Positions 8,001 through 17,139 are shown, numbered from the stretch's first letter. The stretch: DNA of 64,000 bases from Novosphingobium colocasiae (GCF_014652555.1 NZ_BMZA01000014.1:1-64000), one strand, 5' to 3'. The notes: generated by a model not told the origin, from the letters alone. Made by a program: numbers and translations.

Positions 8001-8145
8001 TGGAAGTTCACCCCGAAACGGCAAAACACAAGGAAGTACGCCGAGTCGTGTTTCAAAGCGATCTGACCCGCGCAAACGGCCGCGCGGAGGCCGAAGAACG
8101 TCCCTGACGAGCGGCATTGAGAGCGAATCGAGCCCAACAGAGGCT

Positions 8146-8252
8146 GGCCCCCATGCGGTCAGGAAAGCCCCAACCGGTCAGGTTGCATCCCCCGATCGGT
8201 CAGGAATGAGCCCCCACAAGGGCAGGCAAAATCCCCCGTCCGGTCAGGATAG
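8146..8252 (+). repeat. Iteron array (five direct repeats)
   Basis: The core CGGTCAGG begins at 8156, 8175, 8197, a degenerate copy AGGGCAGG at 8219, and 8241; spacings are 19, 22, 22 and 22 bases. Each is preceded by a C-run (CCCCC). A period of two helical turns is typical of iterons bound by Rep_3 initiators. The neighbouring rep gene supports this. Confidence 0.85.
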
Positions 8253-8324
8253 GCTTGCTCAAACCCACAGAAACGCTGGGCTTTCGGCTTCCCGAATCTG
8301 AATCCTTTTGAATCGGAAAAGCTT

Positions 8325-8362
8325 CCGCTGCGAGCAGCGGCGTTTTGATATTTTTATTTTGA
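8325..8362 (+). terminator. Stem-loop followed by T-rich tract
   Basis: CCGCTG-CGAG-CAGCGG at 8325-8340 is followed by CGTTTTGATATTTTTATTTT. It could stop transcription into the SSB-like gene or simply form part of the AT-rich origin region. Confidence 0.4.
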
Positions 8363-8479
8363 GAAAGAGATTGGCGCTACGCTTGAAGCAAACGTTCAAT
8401 CCCCCTGCCTGGAGGGATACGCGAAGTTGGCCGTCCACGATAGGCTTCCTGGCCAAAGGACGTCACGAATGGAGGGTGC

Positions 8480-8806
8480 ATGATCAACTTCGCCAAGTTC
8501 GAGATCATCGGCCGGATCGGCGAAATCGACGCGCGACCGAAAGTCACCCTGCTGTCGGTCTGCGCGAATTACCGCCGCAAGGGTGACGATGACGAATGGC
8601 AGGAAGACAGTCACTGGAACCGCGTGAGCGTCTTCAGCGAGGGCCAGCGCAAGCATATCGCCGACCGAGCCCAAGTCGGGGATCTGGTGCGGATTGCCGG
8701 GCGGCTCAAGGACAGCTCCTATGAACGCGACGGCGTGACCCATTACACAACCGATCGCATCGTCGAGGAATTCGGTATCCTCGCAGCCAAGGGCATGCCT
8801 GGCTGA
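8480..8806 (+). CDS. SSB-like OB-fold protein
   Basis: A 108-residue single-stranded-DNA-binding-protein-like OB fold: INFAKFEIIGRIGEI at the N terminus, W-rich DDEWQEDSHWNRVSVF (about 38-53) and VGDLVRIAGRLKDSSYERDGVTHY (about 67-90) correspond to strands of SSB. It lacks the acidic DDxIPF tip of housekeeping SSB (present in the second SSB at 25179-25586), so it may not recruit SSB partners. A GGAGGG ribosome-binding site sits 4 bases before the ATG. It starts the plus-strand block beyond oriV and probably protects plasmid ssDNA during replication or entry. Confidence 0.85.
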   Translation: MINFAKFEIIGRIGEIDARPKVTLLSVCANYRRKGDDDEWQEDSHWNRVSVFSEGQRKHIADRAQVGDLVRIAGRLKDSSYERDGVTHYTTDRIVEEFGILAAKGMPG

Positions 8807-8812
8807 ATTGGC

Positions 8813-8825
8813 GGAGAGGGGAGGG
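8813..8825 (+). promoter_or_regulatory. Purine-rich leader motif, copy 1
   Basis: GGAGAGGGGAGGG, 43 bases before the ATG at 8869, too far to act as its ribosome-binding site. One of five similar copies upstream of genes in this window. Confidence 0.45.
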
Positions 8826-8868
8826 CGCAACCGGCAGCGGCGCTCCACCACTTTGCAAGGATTAGTTG

Positions 8869-9735
8869 ATGCCCCTAGCTGCTTCCCATCGCGCCAAAGC
8901 CATTGTCGAAGCCCTCGGCGGAACGTGGCGCGGGACGCGCGGCGAATGCCGTTGCCCGGCTCATGACGATCATGGCCCCAGCCTGTCAGTGCGCCTGGGC
9001 GAACGGGCGATCTTGTTCCACTGCTTTGCTGGCTGCGATACGCGCGACGTTCTGACTGCCCTGCGCCGGCGCAAACTTCACGATGCGGTGCCGCTCACCA
9101 TGCCGCGCCCGAAGGCGATGGCCGACCATCGCGCTCTCGCGCTTCGGCTATGGAAGGCAAGCCAGCCCATAGCCGGCTCGCCAGCGGGCGATTACCTTGC
9201 CGCACGCGGTCTTGCTCCTCCCTATCCGCGTTGTCTGCGCTACAATCCCCGCACCATTGTCGGGGCAGGTGACCAGCGCCGGTTCTTTCCGGCGATGATC
9301 GCTGCGGTCGAGAACGATCTGGGCGTCGTGGCCGTCCAGCGGACCTGCCTCGATCTCGCTGACATCTTGCACAAGCCCCTGTCAAAGCCGAAGATTGCCC
9401 TTGGCCTGCTTGGCAACGCGGCCATCCGTCTGGCGCCGGCCGGAGAGGAGCTTGGCCTTGCTGAGGGCATTGAGGACGCCCTTTCGGCAATGGCCTGGTT
9501 CGGAACGCCAACCTGGGCGCTGGGCGGCGTCGAACGCCTTGGACTCGTCGCCATCCCCGAACGGGTCAAACGCATCATCGTCTATGGTGATCGCGGTGCC
9601 GCCGCTGCCGCCATGCTCAAAAAAGCTCGGCCGCATCTCACAGCCCATGGACGCGAACTGGTGCTCCGCCTCCCGGAACGGCACGCGGATTGGAATGATG
9701 CTTGGCGTGTCCGCCGGGCCGCCGAGGCGGCCTGA
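8869..9735 (+). CDS. Zinc-finger/toprim protein (DUF7146-like primase-helicase family)
   Basis: Predicted nucleic-acid enzyme of 288 residues. The N terminus has a CHC2-like zinc-binding motif (CRCPAHDDHGPSLSV and LFHCFAGC, about residues 28-60), as in DnaG-type primases. The C-terminal half is a toprim-like domain (LAEGIEDALSAMAWFGTP near 190-208, VYGDRGAAAAAM near 240) ending in ADWNDAW, a tail common in plasmid/phage toprim proteins. The usual DxD of toprim reads YGDRG, so metal binding may be altered. ATG at 8869 is preferred to the adjacent TTG at 8866. Likely primes or processes DNA during plasmid replication or establishment; the exact reaction is uncertain. Confidence 0.82.
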   Translation: MPLAASHRAKAIVEALGGTWRGTRGECRCPAHDDHGPSLSVRLGERAILFHCFAGCDTRDVLTALRRRKLHDAVPLTMPRPKAMADHRALALRLWKASQPIAGSPAGDYLAARGLAPPYPRCLRYNPRTIVGAGDQRRFFPAMIAAVENDLGVVAVQRTCLDLADILHKPLSKPKIALGLLGNAAIRLAPAGEELGLAEGIEDALSAMAWFGTPTWALGGVERLGLVAIPERVKRIIVYGDRGAAAAAMLKKARPHLTAHGRELVLRLPERHADWNDAWRVRRAAEAA

Positions 9736-9747
9736 GAGGGGAGGGGG
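9733..9747 (+). promoter_or_regulatory. Purine-rich leader motif, copy 2
   Basis: TGAGAGGGGAGGGGG begins on the stop codon of the toprim gene and lies 55 bases before the ATG at 9802. Followed by an imperfect hairpin (ACCTGGCGCTGATGCCAGGT at about 9761-9780). Confidence 0.45.
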
Positions 9748-9801
9748 CCTTCAGGCTGATGACCTGGCGCTGATGCCAGGTGTCAGACCCGGAGATACCC
9801 C

Positions 9802-12800
9802 ATGGCCACACAACCCCTCGCGCTCACGCTGCCGCTCGATGATCCCGCCCGGACCGCTGCTCAAGGCATAGCCGACCGGCTGTCCGAAGGCCGTTCGGTT
9901 GCACGTAACGACCTCCTTGCCGGGATGACCTCCGCCTTCGGTGGCTCGAGCGCGGATGGCTCATGGTCATTGCGCGACGCCTATGATGTGCTCGAACTCG
10001 CGCAGATACTCCATCTGAAGAACACAACACTCCCGGCAGATGCGAATGTGCGGCTCGCCCAGCTGATCGCCATGACGGCGGCGCTTCCGACGCACAGCGT
10101 GCGTAGCGAAACGCAGGTCGCGTTCCAGCAATTCTCGACACCGGCACCGATCGGCTTCCTTGCCGCCAGGGCAGCCGCGATCACGGCACGCGATATCGTG
10201 CTCGAGCCCTCGGCCGGGACCGGGCTCTTGGCCGTACACGGTCATTTTGCCGGCGCTCGCCTTCTCCTCAATGAGATCGATGCCTGGCGCGCGCGTTTGC
10301 TGCGTCATGCCCTTCCCGAGGGCACATTGAGCACGCATGACGGCGAATTGATCGACGACATGCTCGATCCGCAACTGGTGCCGAGCGTCGTGCTCATCAA
10401 CCCGCCCTTCTCGCGGAGCCAGGGACGGGGGCGCGACCGCCACGCTGCGCTTCGCCACCTGCGCTCCGCGCTCTTGCGCCTCGCACCAGGCGGGCGCTGC
10501 GCCGTCATTCTTCCCGATCGCATCGAGACAGGGGACGCGGATTGGCTGCACGCCACCGCGGGCGCGCATCTCCGGCTGCATCTCGACCTGCCGCCCCATG
10601 CTTATGCCAAGCACGGCACCGGGCAAGCGGTTCAGCTCATTCTCCTCGAAAAGGGCGGGGCAGGGGATTGCGTCCCACGCCAGACCTGTACGACGTTCGG
10701 CGCTGCGCTCGCGGCTATCGATGCGATGGCGACCCCGTGCGCCCCCACGCCGCAACCGATCTCCCGCCCCAGCGGATTGTTCCGGGGCCTCACGCGGCGG
10801 ACCCGCCCTGTAAGCTCGCGTGTGGCGGTAACCCTGCCCACGACCCGCGCGGTCGCCTATCACCGTCTCGACGCGCCGGCGCCCGCGGGCGAACCGCAAG
10901 GGATTTACCTGCCCTATCGGCCGAGCCGCCTGCTGATTGCCGATGCCTGTGAGCACCCAAGCGCGCTGGTCGAATCGCAGGCAATGGGATCGATCGCCGC
11001 ACCCCCGGTCGCTTATGAACCCGTGCTGCCGGCCAGGATCTTGGACGACGGCCTGCTCTCGGACGCGCAGCTCGAAACGCTGATCTACGCTGGCGCGGCG
11101 TTCGAGCGTGACCTTCCGGGCCGGTTCGTATCTAGCGAGGAGGGGCTTTCGCTGTCGCCGGCAGAGGCCGGCAATGCCTATCGGACGGGCTTTTTCCTTG
11201 GCGATGGCACGGGCGCCGGCAAGGGGCGGCAGGTGGCGGGCGTCATCCTCGACCAGTGGTTGCGCGGCAACCGCCGCCACCTCTGGATATCCAAGAGCGA
11301 GACGCTGATCGAAGACGCGCGGCGCGACTGGTCGGCGCTTGGCGGCTTGCCGCTCGACATCCAGCATCTCAACCAGTGGAAGCTCGGCACCCCGATCGCG
11401 CTGGGCGATGGGATCCTCTTCCTGACCTATGCCACCCTGCGCTCCAACCGCGGTGACAGGGGCACGCGGCTGCGCCAGCTGATCGAATGGATGGGTGAGG
11501 ATTTCAGCGGCGTCATCGTCTTCGACGAGGCGCATGAGATGGCCGGGGTGGCCGGTGGCGAGGGCCGGTTCGGCGCCACGAAAGGATCCGAACAGGGCAT
11601 CGCCGGCGTCCGCCTCCAAAATCTCGCTCCGCGCGCCCGGATTCTCTACGCTTCGGCGACGGGCGCCTCGGACGTCAACAACCTCGCTTATGCGACACGC
11701 CTCGGATTGTGGGGACCGCAGACGGCCTTCGCCGACCGGCGGGCCTTCGTGGAATCGCTTCGCCGCGGCGGCATCGCAGCGATGGAGTTGATCGCCCGCG
11801 ACCTCAAGGCGCAGGGCCTCTATGCCGCGCGGGCGCTCAGCTTCGCCGGCGTCGAATATGACATCCTCGAGCATCGGCTCAGCGAAGAACAGATCGCCGT
11901 CTACAATGCCTATGCCGATGCCTGGGCGATCATTCACAACAATCTGCAGGCCGCGCTCGCCGCCACGCGCGTCACCGACGGTTTCAGCGGTGCCACCTAC
12001 AATAGCGGCGCGAAGGCCGCGGCATTGTCGATCTTCGAATCGACCAAGCAACGCTTCTTCGGCCAGATCCTGCTGTCGATGAAGCTGCCGTCGCTGATCC
12101 CGGCGATCGCCGCCGATCTCGCGCGCGGCGACTGCGCCGTGGTCCAGCTCGTGTCGACGTCGGAAGCGATGCTCGATCGTGCCCTTGCCGACCTGTCCCC
12201 CGAGGAGCGCGCCTGGCTCGACATCGAGCTGTCCCCGCGCGAATTTCTGGTCGACTATCTGGCGGCGGCCTTTCCGGTGCGCCAGATGCGCACCTATACC
12301 GACGATAGCGGCACGGTGCGCTCGGAACCGATGATCGACGAGGTCGGGCAGCCCGTGCTGTGTCGGGAAGCGATGGCCATGCGCGACCAGCTCCTCGAGC
12401 AACTCTGTGCGCTGCCGGTGGTTGGCTCGGCGCTCGATCATATCATCGGGCATTTCGGGACGGAGGCAGTGGCCGAGGTGACGGGTCGCAGCCGGCGGAT
12501 CATCGTCGATGCCGAGGGCCGTCAGCGGATCGAACGGCGCAGCGCGCGCACGAACCTCGCGGAGACCGACAGCTTCATGCGCGGCGAAAAGCGCATCCTG
12601 ATCTTTTCCGACGCCGGCGGCACGGGACGGAGCTATCATGCCAGCCTCGACGCGCTCAATCAGAGGCGCCGCATTCACTATCTCCTCGAGCCCGGTTGGC
12701 GTGCTGACGCGGCGATCCAGGGGCTGGGCCGCACGCACCGCACCCACCAAGCCTGCCCACCCCTGTTTCGGCCCGTTTCCACTGATTGCCGCGGCGAACG

Positions 12801-14001
12801 GCGGTTCATCTCGACGATTGCCCGGCGCCTCGACAGCCTCGGCGCACTAACCCGCGGTCAGCGCCAGACCGGCGGACAGGGACTTTTCGACCCCCGTGAC
12901 AATCTGGAGTCCGACTTCGCGCGGGAATCGCTCGACCAGTGGTTTCGCCTGCTGTTCCAGGGGAAGCTTCAATCGGTGCGCTTCGATCAGTTCCAGGCGC
13001 TCACCGGGTTGAACCTGACGGGCGAAGGCGGTGGGATCGCCGAGACATTGCCCACGATCCAGCGGTGGCTGAACCGCATCCTGGCGCTGCGCATCGGGTT
13101 GCAGAACGCGATCTTCGACGAATATCTGGGCTTGATCGAAGCACGGGTGGAGAAGGCCCGTGAGGCTGGCACCCTCGATCTTGGCGTCGAAACGATCACC
13201 GCCGACCGCATTTCGATCCTCGACCGCACGGTGATCCGGTGCGATCCCGTGAGCGGCGCCGAAACCGAAATCTTGCGCATCGAAACCGAGGAACGATATC
13301 GACCGCTGACCCTGGAGCGCGCGCATTGGCTTTTGGCCGACCCGGAAGCGCGCCGATTGATCAACCCACGTTCCGGTAAGGTCGCCATTTGCCGCCCGAC
13401 CTTCTCGCTAACCGATGAAGAGGGGCGAACCGTGCGCCGCTATGAGCTGGTGCGGCCGACGCGCACCGAACGGCACCGGCAGGACCTCTTCGCCGAAACC
13501 CATTGGACCGACGCGGACCGCGCGAGCTTTGACAATGCCTGGCAGGCCGAATGCGACGCAATGGCGGCGCAGACGCGCACGCAGATCATCTATCTGGTCA
13601 CGGGCCTGCTGCTTCCGGTGTGGGGAAAGCTGCCCGACGATCATGTCCAGGTCTGGCGGCTGACGAGCGACGACGGCCAGTCACTTCTCGGGCGTCTTAT
13701 TCCGGCGCCGCTGGTGGAGCGGATCGCCAGCGCATTCGGCATCGCCGCCCATGTCGAGATCGACCTCGGCGCGCGGGTCGAGCACGTTCGCACCTCGGGC
13801 GAGATCATGTCGATCGGGTCGCTTCGGCTGAAGCGGGCCTTGGTCGCTGGCGACCACCGCCTCGAATTGCTCGACTGGAAGTCCGACGCCCTTCCTCATC
13901 TCAAGGCGGCGGGCTGCTTCACCGAGATCATCCAACACCGCACACGGCTCTTCGTCCCACCGAGCCGCGCCGTCGAGATCCTTGGCGAGATAGCAGGCTG
14001 A
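9802..14001 (+). CDS. Strawberry-notch family SF2 helicase with N-terminal methyltransferase-like domain
   Basis: A 1,399-residue cytoplasmic DNA/RNA-dependent ATPase of the strawberry-notch (SNO) family. Residues about 110-290 look like a SAM-dependent methyltransferase: VLEPSAGTG (133-141) as the SAM site and NPPF (about 201-204) as the catalytic motif IV of adenine methylases. The helicase follows: Walker A GDGTGAGKGRQ (about 466-476), DEAH box VFDEAHEM (about 572-579), SATGAS near 618, and an arginine-finger-like region AAIQGLGRTHRTHQ near 965. This fused layout is recurrent in large proteobacterial plasmids and phages and is thought to act on incoming DNA; the biochemical role is not established. 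It sits between the toprim and the large ParB-like gene in one plus-strand block. Confidence 0.9.
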   Translation: MATQPLALTLPLDDPARTAAQGIADRLSEGRSVARNDLLAGMTSAFGGSSADGSWSLRDAYDVLELAQILHLKNTTLPADANVRLAQLIAMTAALPTHSVRSETQVAFQQFSTPAPIGFLAARAAAITARDIVLEPSAGTGLLAVHGHFAGARLLLNEIDAWRARLLRHALPEGTLSTHDGELIDDMLDPQLVPSVVLINPPFSRSQGRGRDRHAALRHLRSALLRLAPGGRCAVILPDRIETGDADWLHATAGAHLRLHLDLPPHAYAKHGTGQAVQLILLEKGGAGDCVPRQTCTTFGAALAAIDAMATPCAPTPQPISRPSGLFRGLTRRTRPVSSRVAVTLPTTRAVAYHRLDAPAPAGEPQGIYLPYRPSRLLIADACEHPSALVESQAMGSIAAPPVAYEPVLPARILDDGLLSDAQLETLIYAGAAFERDLPGRFVSSEEGLSLSPAEAGNAYRTGFFLGDGTGAGKGRQVAGVILDQWLRGNRRHLWISKSETLIEDARRDWSALGGLPLDIQHLNQWKLGTPIALGDGILFLTYATLRSNRGDRGTRLRQLIEWMGEDFSGVIVFDEAHEMAGVAGGEGRFGATKGSEQGIAGVRLQNLAPRARILYASATGASDVNNLAYATRLGLWGPQTAFADRRAFVESLRRGGIAAMELIARDLKAQGLYAARALSFAGVEYDILEHRLSEEQIAVYNAYADAWAIIHNNLQAALAATRVTDGFSGATYNSGAKAAALSIFESTKQRFFGQILLSMKLPSLIPAIAADLARGDCAVVQLVSTSEAMLDRALADLSPEERAWLDIELSPREFLVDYLAAAFPVRQMRTYTDDSGTVRSEPMIDEVGQPVLCREAMAMRDQLLEQLCALPVVGSALDHIIGHFGTEAVAEVTGRSRRIIVDAEGRQRIERRSARTNLAETDSFMRGEKRILIFSDAGGTGRSYHASLDALNQRRRIHYLLEPGWRADAAIQGLGRTHRTHQACPPLFRPVSTDCRGERRFISTIARRLDSLGALTRGQRQTGGQGLFDPRDNLESDFARESLDQWFRLLFQGKLQSVRFDQFQALTGLNLTGEGGGIAETLPTIQRWLNRILALRIGLQNAIFDEYLGLIEARVEKAREAGTLDLGVETITADRISILDRTVIRCDPVSGAETEILRIETEERYRPLTLERAHWLLADPEARRLINPRSGKVAICRPTFSLTDEEGRTVRRYELVRPTRTERHRQDLFAETHWTDADRASFDNAWQAECDAMAAQTRTQIIYLVTGLLLPVWGKLPDDHVQVWRLTSDDGQSLLGRLIPAPLVERIASAFGIAAHVEIDLGARVEHVRTSGEIMSIGSLRLKRALVAGDHRLELLDWKSDALPHLKAAGCFTEIIQHRTRLFVPPSRAVEILGEIAG

Positions 14002-14026
14002 ACAGCGGCAGCGTCAAGCGATCGAA

Positions 14027-14040
14027 GAGAGGGGAGGAGG
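14027..14040 (+). promoter_or_regulatory. Purine-rich leader motif, copy 3
   Basis: GAGAGGGGAGGAGG, 72 bases before the ATG at 14113. The intervening leader contains dyads such as GGCCTTCGGCC and GCCGGCCGAC. Confidence 0.45.
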
Positions 14041-14112
14041 CCTTCGGCCGGGTGGGCCTGAGTGGCTCAAGCCGGCCGACGACGTCGGCGCAACCCTCGA
14101 AGGAGACAACCG

Positions 14113-16125
14113 ATGATCCAGTCCGTGAAGGTCAAGAACCTCTCGCTCTCAAAGGATAACGTCCGCAAATCCAATCGCGATGCCGACCTCGACAGTCTGG
14201 CCGACAATATCGCCGCGCATGGCTTGTTGCAGAATCTCGTGGTCACGCCGCTCAAAAAGGCGGGGCACTTCACCGTCAAGGCGGGCGGCCGCCGCCTGCG
14301 GGCGCTCCAACGCCTGATTGAGACGAACCGGCTTGCCGCGGACCATGAGGTTCAGGTGCTGGTGCTCGAGGATGATGCCGGATCGGCCGAAGCGAGCCTT
14401 GCCGAGAATTTCCATCGCGTCGCGATGAACCCGGCGGATGAATGCTCGGCCTTCAAGCACTTCCTCGACCGGGGGGCGAGCGGCGAGGATGTGGCGAAAC
14501 GCTTCGGGGTCACGACCCGCTTCGTCGAGCAGCGGGTCCGGCTTGCCGAACTGGCTCCCGTCGTCTTCGCGGCGCTTGCCGCAGGCGAGATCACGCTCGG
14601 GGTCGCACAGGCTTATGCCGTCACGCCCGATGTCGACCGCCAGGCGCGTGTGTTCGAGAGCATGAGCCGGTCCTATTATGGTGACAATCCCGACAATGTC
14701 CGTCGTGCGCTCCTCAACGGGACGGTGAAGGCGACCGATGCGAAGGCGCGGTTCGTTGGCCGTGATGCCTATGTCGGTGCGGGCGGCCGGATCGAGCGCG
14801 ACCTGTTCGGCGATGATGCGGACGAGAGCTGGATCGACGTGGAGATCATCGAGCAGCTTGCCGCCCAGAAGCTCGAAGCAGCGGCACAAACACTCGCTGC
14901 CGAGCAGAGGCTGGCATTCGTGACACCGGTCCTCGCGACCCATGTGCCCTATGACATGGAGTGCCAGCTCCACGAATATCATCCGGCGATGCGCGAATTG
15001 AGCGAGGACGAGCAGGATCGCGTCGACAGTCTTTCCGATGAGGGCGATGCGCTCATCCGCGAACTGGAAACCGAACTTGAGGACGGCACACCCGAGGCCG
15101 AGGCGGCTTCGGTGCGGCTCGCCGACATCGAGCGGGAACTCGATGCGATCGAGGCGGCACGCACGATGGTCGACGATGCGGTCAAGGACCAGCTGGGCAC
15201 CTTCATCTATCTTGCCCCTGACGGCACCCCGCGGGTGCACAGTCGCATGTTCAGCGAGCGCGCCATTCGTCAGGCGGGCGAGGGCGGCGAACCCGAGGCG
15301 CCGTCCGGCAAGGTCGCGACCTCCCGGCTCAGCGCGACGCTGGTCGACGAACTCGCGACCCAGCGGCGGCAGATCCTGGCGTCCCATGTCGCCTCGGACG
15401 CGGGGTTCGCGCTCGACCTCGCGATATTCCTGATCGCGCACCGGACCGTGTTCGCCAGCGGCTATGTCCGGGACCACTCGACGCTGCAAGCGGCCGCCGC
15501 GAGCTTCCCGATCGTCGGCTTCCGCGACGAAGGCAGCGCGGCCAGCAACGTCCTGGCCGAACAGCGACAGGGGCTCGATGTGAGCTGGGCAGGCGGGAAC
15601 ACGCTGTCGTCGCGTTTCGATGCCTTCCGGCAACTGGATGAACAGGCGCGCGCCGATTGGCTTGCCCATGTTATCGCGCAGACGCTCGAACCGACGCTCA
15701 ACGTCGACGATGGCGGGCGCCGCAACGGCTTCCACGATCATCTCGGACGTCTGCTCGACATTGATGTCGCGCAATGGTGGCGGCCCGATGCCCAGAACTT
15801 TTTCGGGCGCGTGAAGAAGGACGTCATGCTCGAAGCCCTTGAAGAGATCGGCGGGCCAGTGCTGCGCGGCCGCTACAAGGACGCCAAGAAGGGTGACTTG
15901 GCCAATGCCTGCGCGGCGCTCTGTTCCGGGCAGGGCATCGTCGAGGCCGAAGTCCGGGAAAAGGCGCTCTGCTGGCTGCCCGACGAGATGCGGTTTGGCG
16001 CGGTGGAGAAGCCCGAAAGCTTCCGCAGCTATTCCGCCTTCCTCAGCGACGAAGACGAAAGCGACGGCGGGGCAGGGGAGATCGCCCCCGATGGCGATGC
16101 TGATGACCTCGACCAAGCGGCCTGA
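14113..16125 (+). CDS. Large ParB-like nuclease-domain protein
   Basis: A 670-residue protein with an N-terminal ParB/Spo0J domain (residues 1-100: NVRKSNRDADLDSLADNIAAHGLLQNLVV, then the arginine box KAGGRRLRALQ at 55-65) and an adjacent helix-turn-helix (about 125-160). The remaining 450 residues, including a long charged helix around 300-360, are not ParB-like and are characteristic of a plasmid family found beside ArdC and strawberry-notch genes. There is no partner ParA here, so a classical partition role is unlikely; DNA binding, perhaps CTP-dependent clamping, during plasmid establishment is an inference. ATG at 14113 has GGAG upstream (AAGGAGACAACCG). A strong stem-loop follows the stop. 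Confidence 0.88.
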   Translation: MIQSVKVKNLSLSKDNVRKSNRDADLDSLADNIAAHGLLQNLVVTPLKKAGHFTVKAGGRRLRALQRLIETNRLAADHEVQVLVLEDDAGSAEASLAENFHRVAMNPADECSAFKHFLDRGASGEDVAKRFGVTTRFVEQRVRLAELAPVVFAALAAGEITLGVAQAYAVTPDVDRQARVFESMSRSYYGDNPDNVRRALLNGTVKATDAKARFVGRDAYVGAGGRIERDLFGDDADESWIDVEIIEQLAAQKLEAAAQTLAAEQRLAFVTPVLATHVPYDMECQLHEYHPAMRELSEDEQDRVDSLSDEGDALIRELETELEDGTPEAEAASVRLADIERELDAIEAARTMVDDAVKDQLGTFIYLAPDGTPRVHSRMFSERAIRQAGEGGEPEAPSGKVATSRLSATLVDELATQRRQILASHVASDAGFALDLAIFLIAHRTVFASGYVRDHSTLQAAAASFPIVGFRDEGSAASNVLAEQRQGLDVSWAGGNTLSSRFDAFRQLDEQARADWLAHVIAQTLEPTLNVDDGGRRNGFHDHLGRLLDIDVAQWWRPDAQNFFGRVKKDVMLEALEEIGGPVLRGRYKDAKKGDLANACAALCSGQGIVEAEVREKALCWLPDEMRFGAVEKPESFRSYSAFLSDEDESDGGAGEIAPDGDADDLDQAA

Positions 16126-16140
16126 GACCAACGCCTAATG

Positions 16141-16166
16141 GCGGGCGGCGCTTTTGCGTCGCCCGC
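16141..16166 (+). terminator. Stem-loop after the large ParB-like gene
   Basis: GCGGGCGGCGC-TTTT-GCGTCGCCCGC forms an 11-bp stem with one wobble pair and a four-base loop, 15 bases past the stop codon. No T-run follows, so termination may be partial. Confidence 0.6.
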
Positions 16167-16215
16167 AGTCCTTCATTGGCGGCGCTGGCCGCCGCTCTTT
16201 CGCGGAGTATCCACC

Positions 16216-17139
16216 ATGACTCGATCATCGGGCCGGCCCTCGCCGGCCGAGACCATCACGTGCGCCATCATCGACCGACTCGAGGCCGGTGTGCGACCCT
16301 GGGTGCGGCCCTGGCGTTCGTGTGCGGCGCAGGGGCGTCCGCAGCGGGCCAATGGCGAGCCGTATCGCGGCATGAACACCTTTTGGCTGTGGCTGGCTGC
16401 TGAGCAATGCGGCTATCGGTCACGCCATTGGATGACCTACCGCCAGGCGCAGACCCTTGGCGGGCAGGTCCGTGCCGGTGAGCAGGCGCAATTTGCAATC
16501 TTCTACAAGGCCTATTCGAAGAAGGTCGATTCCAGCGAGCGTCCCGGCGAGCTGGTCGATGAGCATCGCCGGGTGATGCGGTCCTATGCGGTCTTCAATG
16601 CAGACCAGATCGACGCGCTGCCGTCCGATTTCTATCCAGAACCGTTATCGCTCGTCCCACCGGGCGACCGGCTCGATCCGCGGGCACAACGCTTCGTCGA
16701 TCGCCTGCCGGCGCGGCTGCGGACCGGAGGCGATCGCGCCTATTATAACCTGCGCGCAGACCTCATCACGATGCCGCCCGTCGAACAGTTCGACACGTGT
16801 GCTGCATGGGCGGCCACGTTCGCGCACGAGGCTGGTCACTGGACGGGTCATCCAGACCGGCTTGCCCGATCCTTCGGCAAGCGCTTCGGCGATCAGGCCT
16901 ATGCGTTCGAGGAGTTGGTGGCTGAACTGACGGCAGCGCTGGTTGGCGCCGATGTGGGTCTCCCAACCACCCATCTCGACGATCATGCGGCCTATATCGG
17001 TTCCTGGCTTTCGATCCTGCGCAGGGATAATCGTGCCTTGCTCACGGCGGCGGCGCGGGCAGAGGAGGCCGCGGGCTATCTGCTCCGCGCAACGGGTCTT
17101 GCCTGCGAGGATGGGACAGAGGAACTGGCCGCCGCCTGA
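16216..17139 (+). CDS. ardC: ArdC-family antirestriction protein (ssDNA-binding and zincin metallopeptidase domains)
   Basis: Protects incoming single-stranded plasmid DNA from host restriction in characterised relatives. The 307-residue protein has the N-terminal ArdC ssDNA-binding domain (residues 10-130: WVRPWRSC, YRGMNTFWLWLAAEQCGYRSRHWMTYRQA) and a C-terminal zinc-dependent peptidase-like domain with AHEAGHWTGH (about 203-212; two His and a Glu of a zincin). It is downstream of the large ParB-like gene across a stem-loop and convergent with the CoiA-like gene. ATG at 16216 fits the conserved N terminus; the upstream in-frame ATG at 16138 lies before the terminator-like stem and is unlikely. 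Confidence 0.92.
   Translation: MTRSSGRPSPAETITCAIIDRLEAGVRPWVRPWRSCAAQGRPQRANGEPYRGMNTFWLWLAAEQCGYRSRHWMTYRQAQTLGGQVRAGEQAQFAIFYKAYSKKVDSSERPGELVDEHRRVMRSYAVFNADQIDALPSDFYPEPLSLVPPGDRLDPRAQRFVDRLPARLRTGGDRAYYNLRADLITMPPVEQFDTCAAWAATFAHEAGHWTGHPDRLARSFGKRFGDQAYAFEELVAELTAALVGADVGLPTTHLDDHAAYIGSWLSILRRDNRALLTAAARAEEAAGYLLRATGLACEDGTEELAAA

Larger units (their letters stand above)
7930..8400. other. Probable vegetative origin oriV
   Basis: This gene-free stretch contains the inverted Rep operator, a solitary iteron, five direct iterons and then an AT-rich segment (about 8296-8400, including GATATTTTTATTTTGAG) that could be the unwinding element. Layout and position beside rep support an origin. 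No DnaA box was confidently identified. Confidence 0.7.

Noticed and set aside
8146-8252. CRISPR array
   Set aside because: Repeats are short, 19-22 bases apart with no spacers of CRISPR length, and lie beside rep; they are iterons.
9967-12750. 927-codon open frame antisense to the strawberry-notch gene
   Set aside because: Composition is Arg/Gly/Asp-rich shadow coding with no domain; the plus-strand frame has intact helicase motifs.
14149-16131. 660-codon open frame antisense to the large ParB-like gene
   Set aside because: No recognisable domain; the sense frame encodes a clear ParB domain and has a proper ribosome-binding site.
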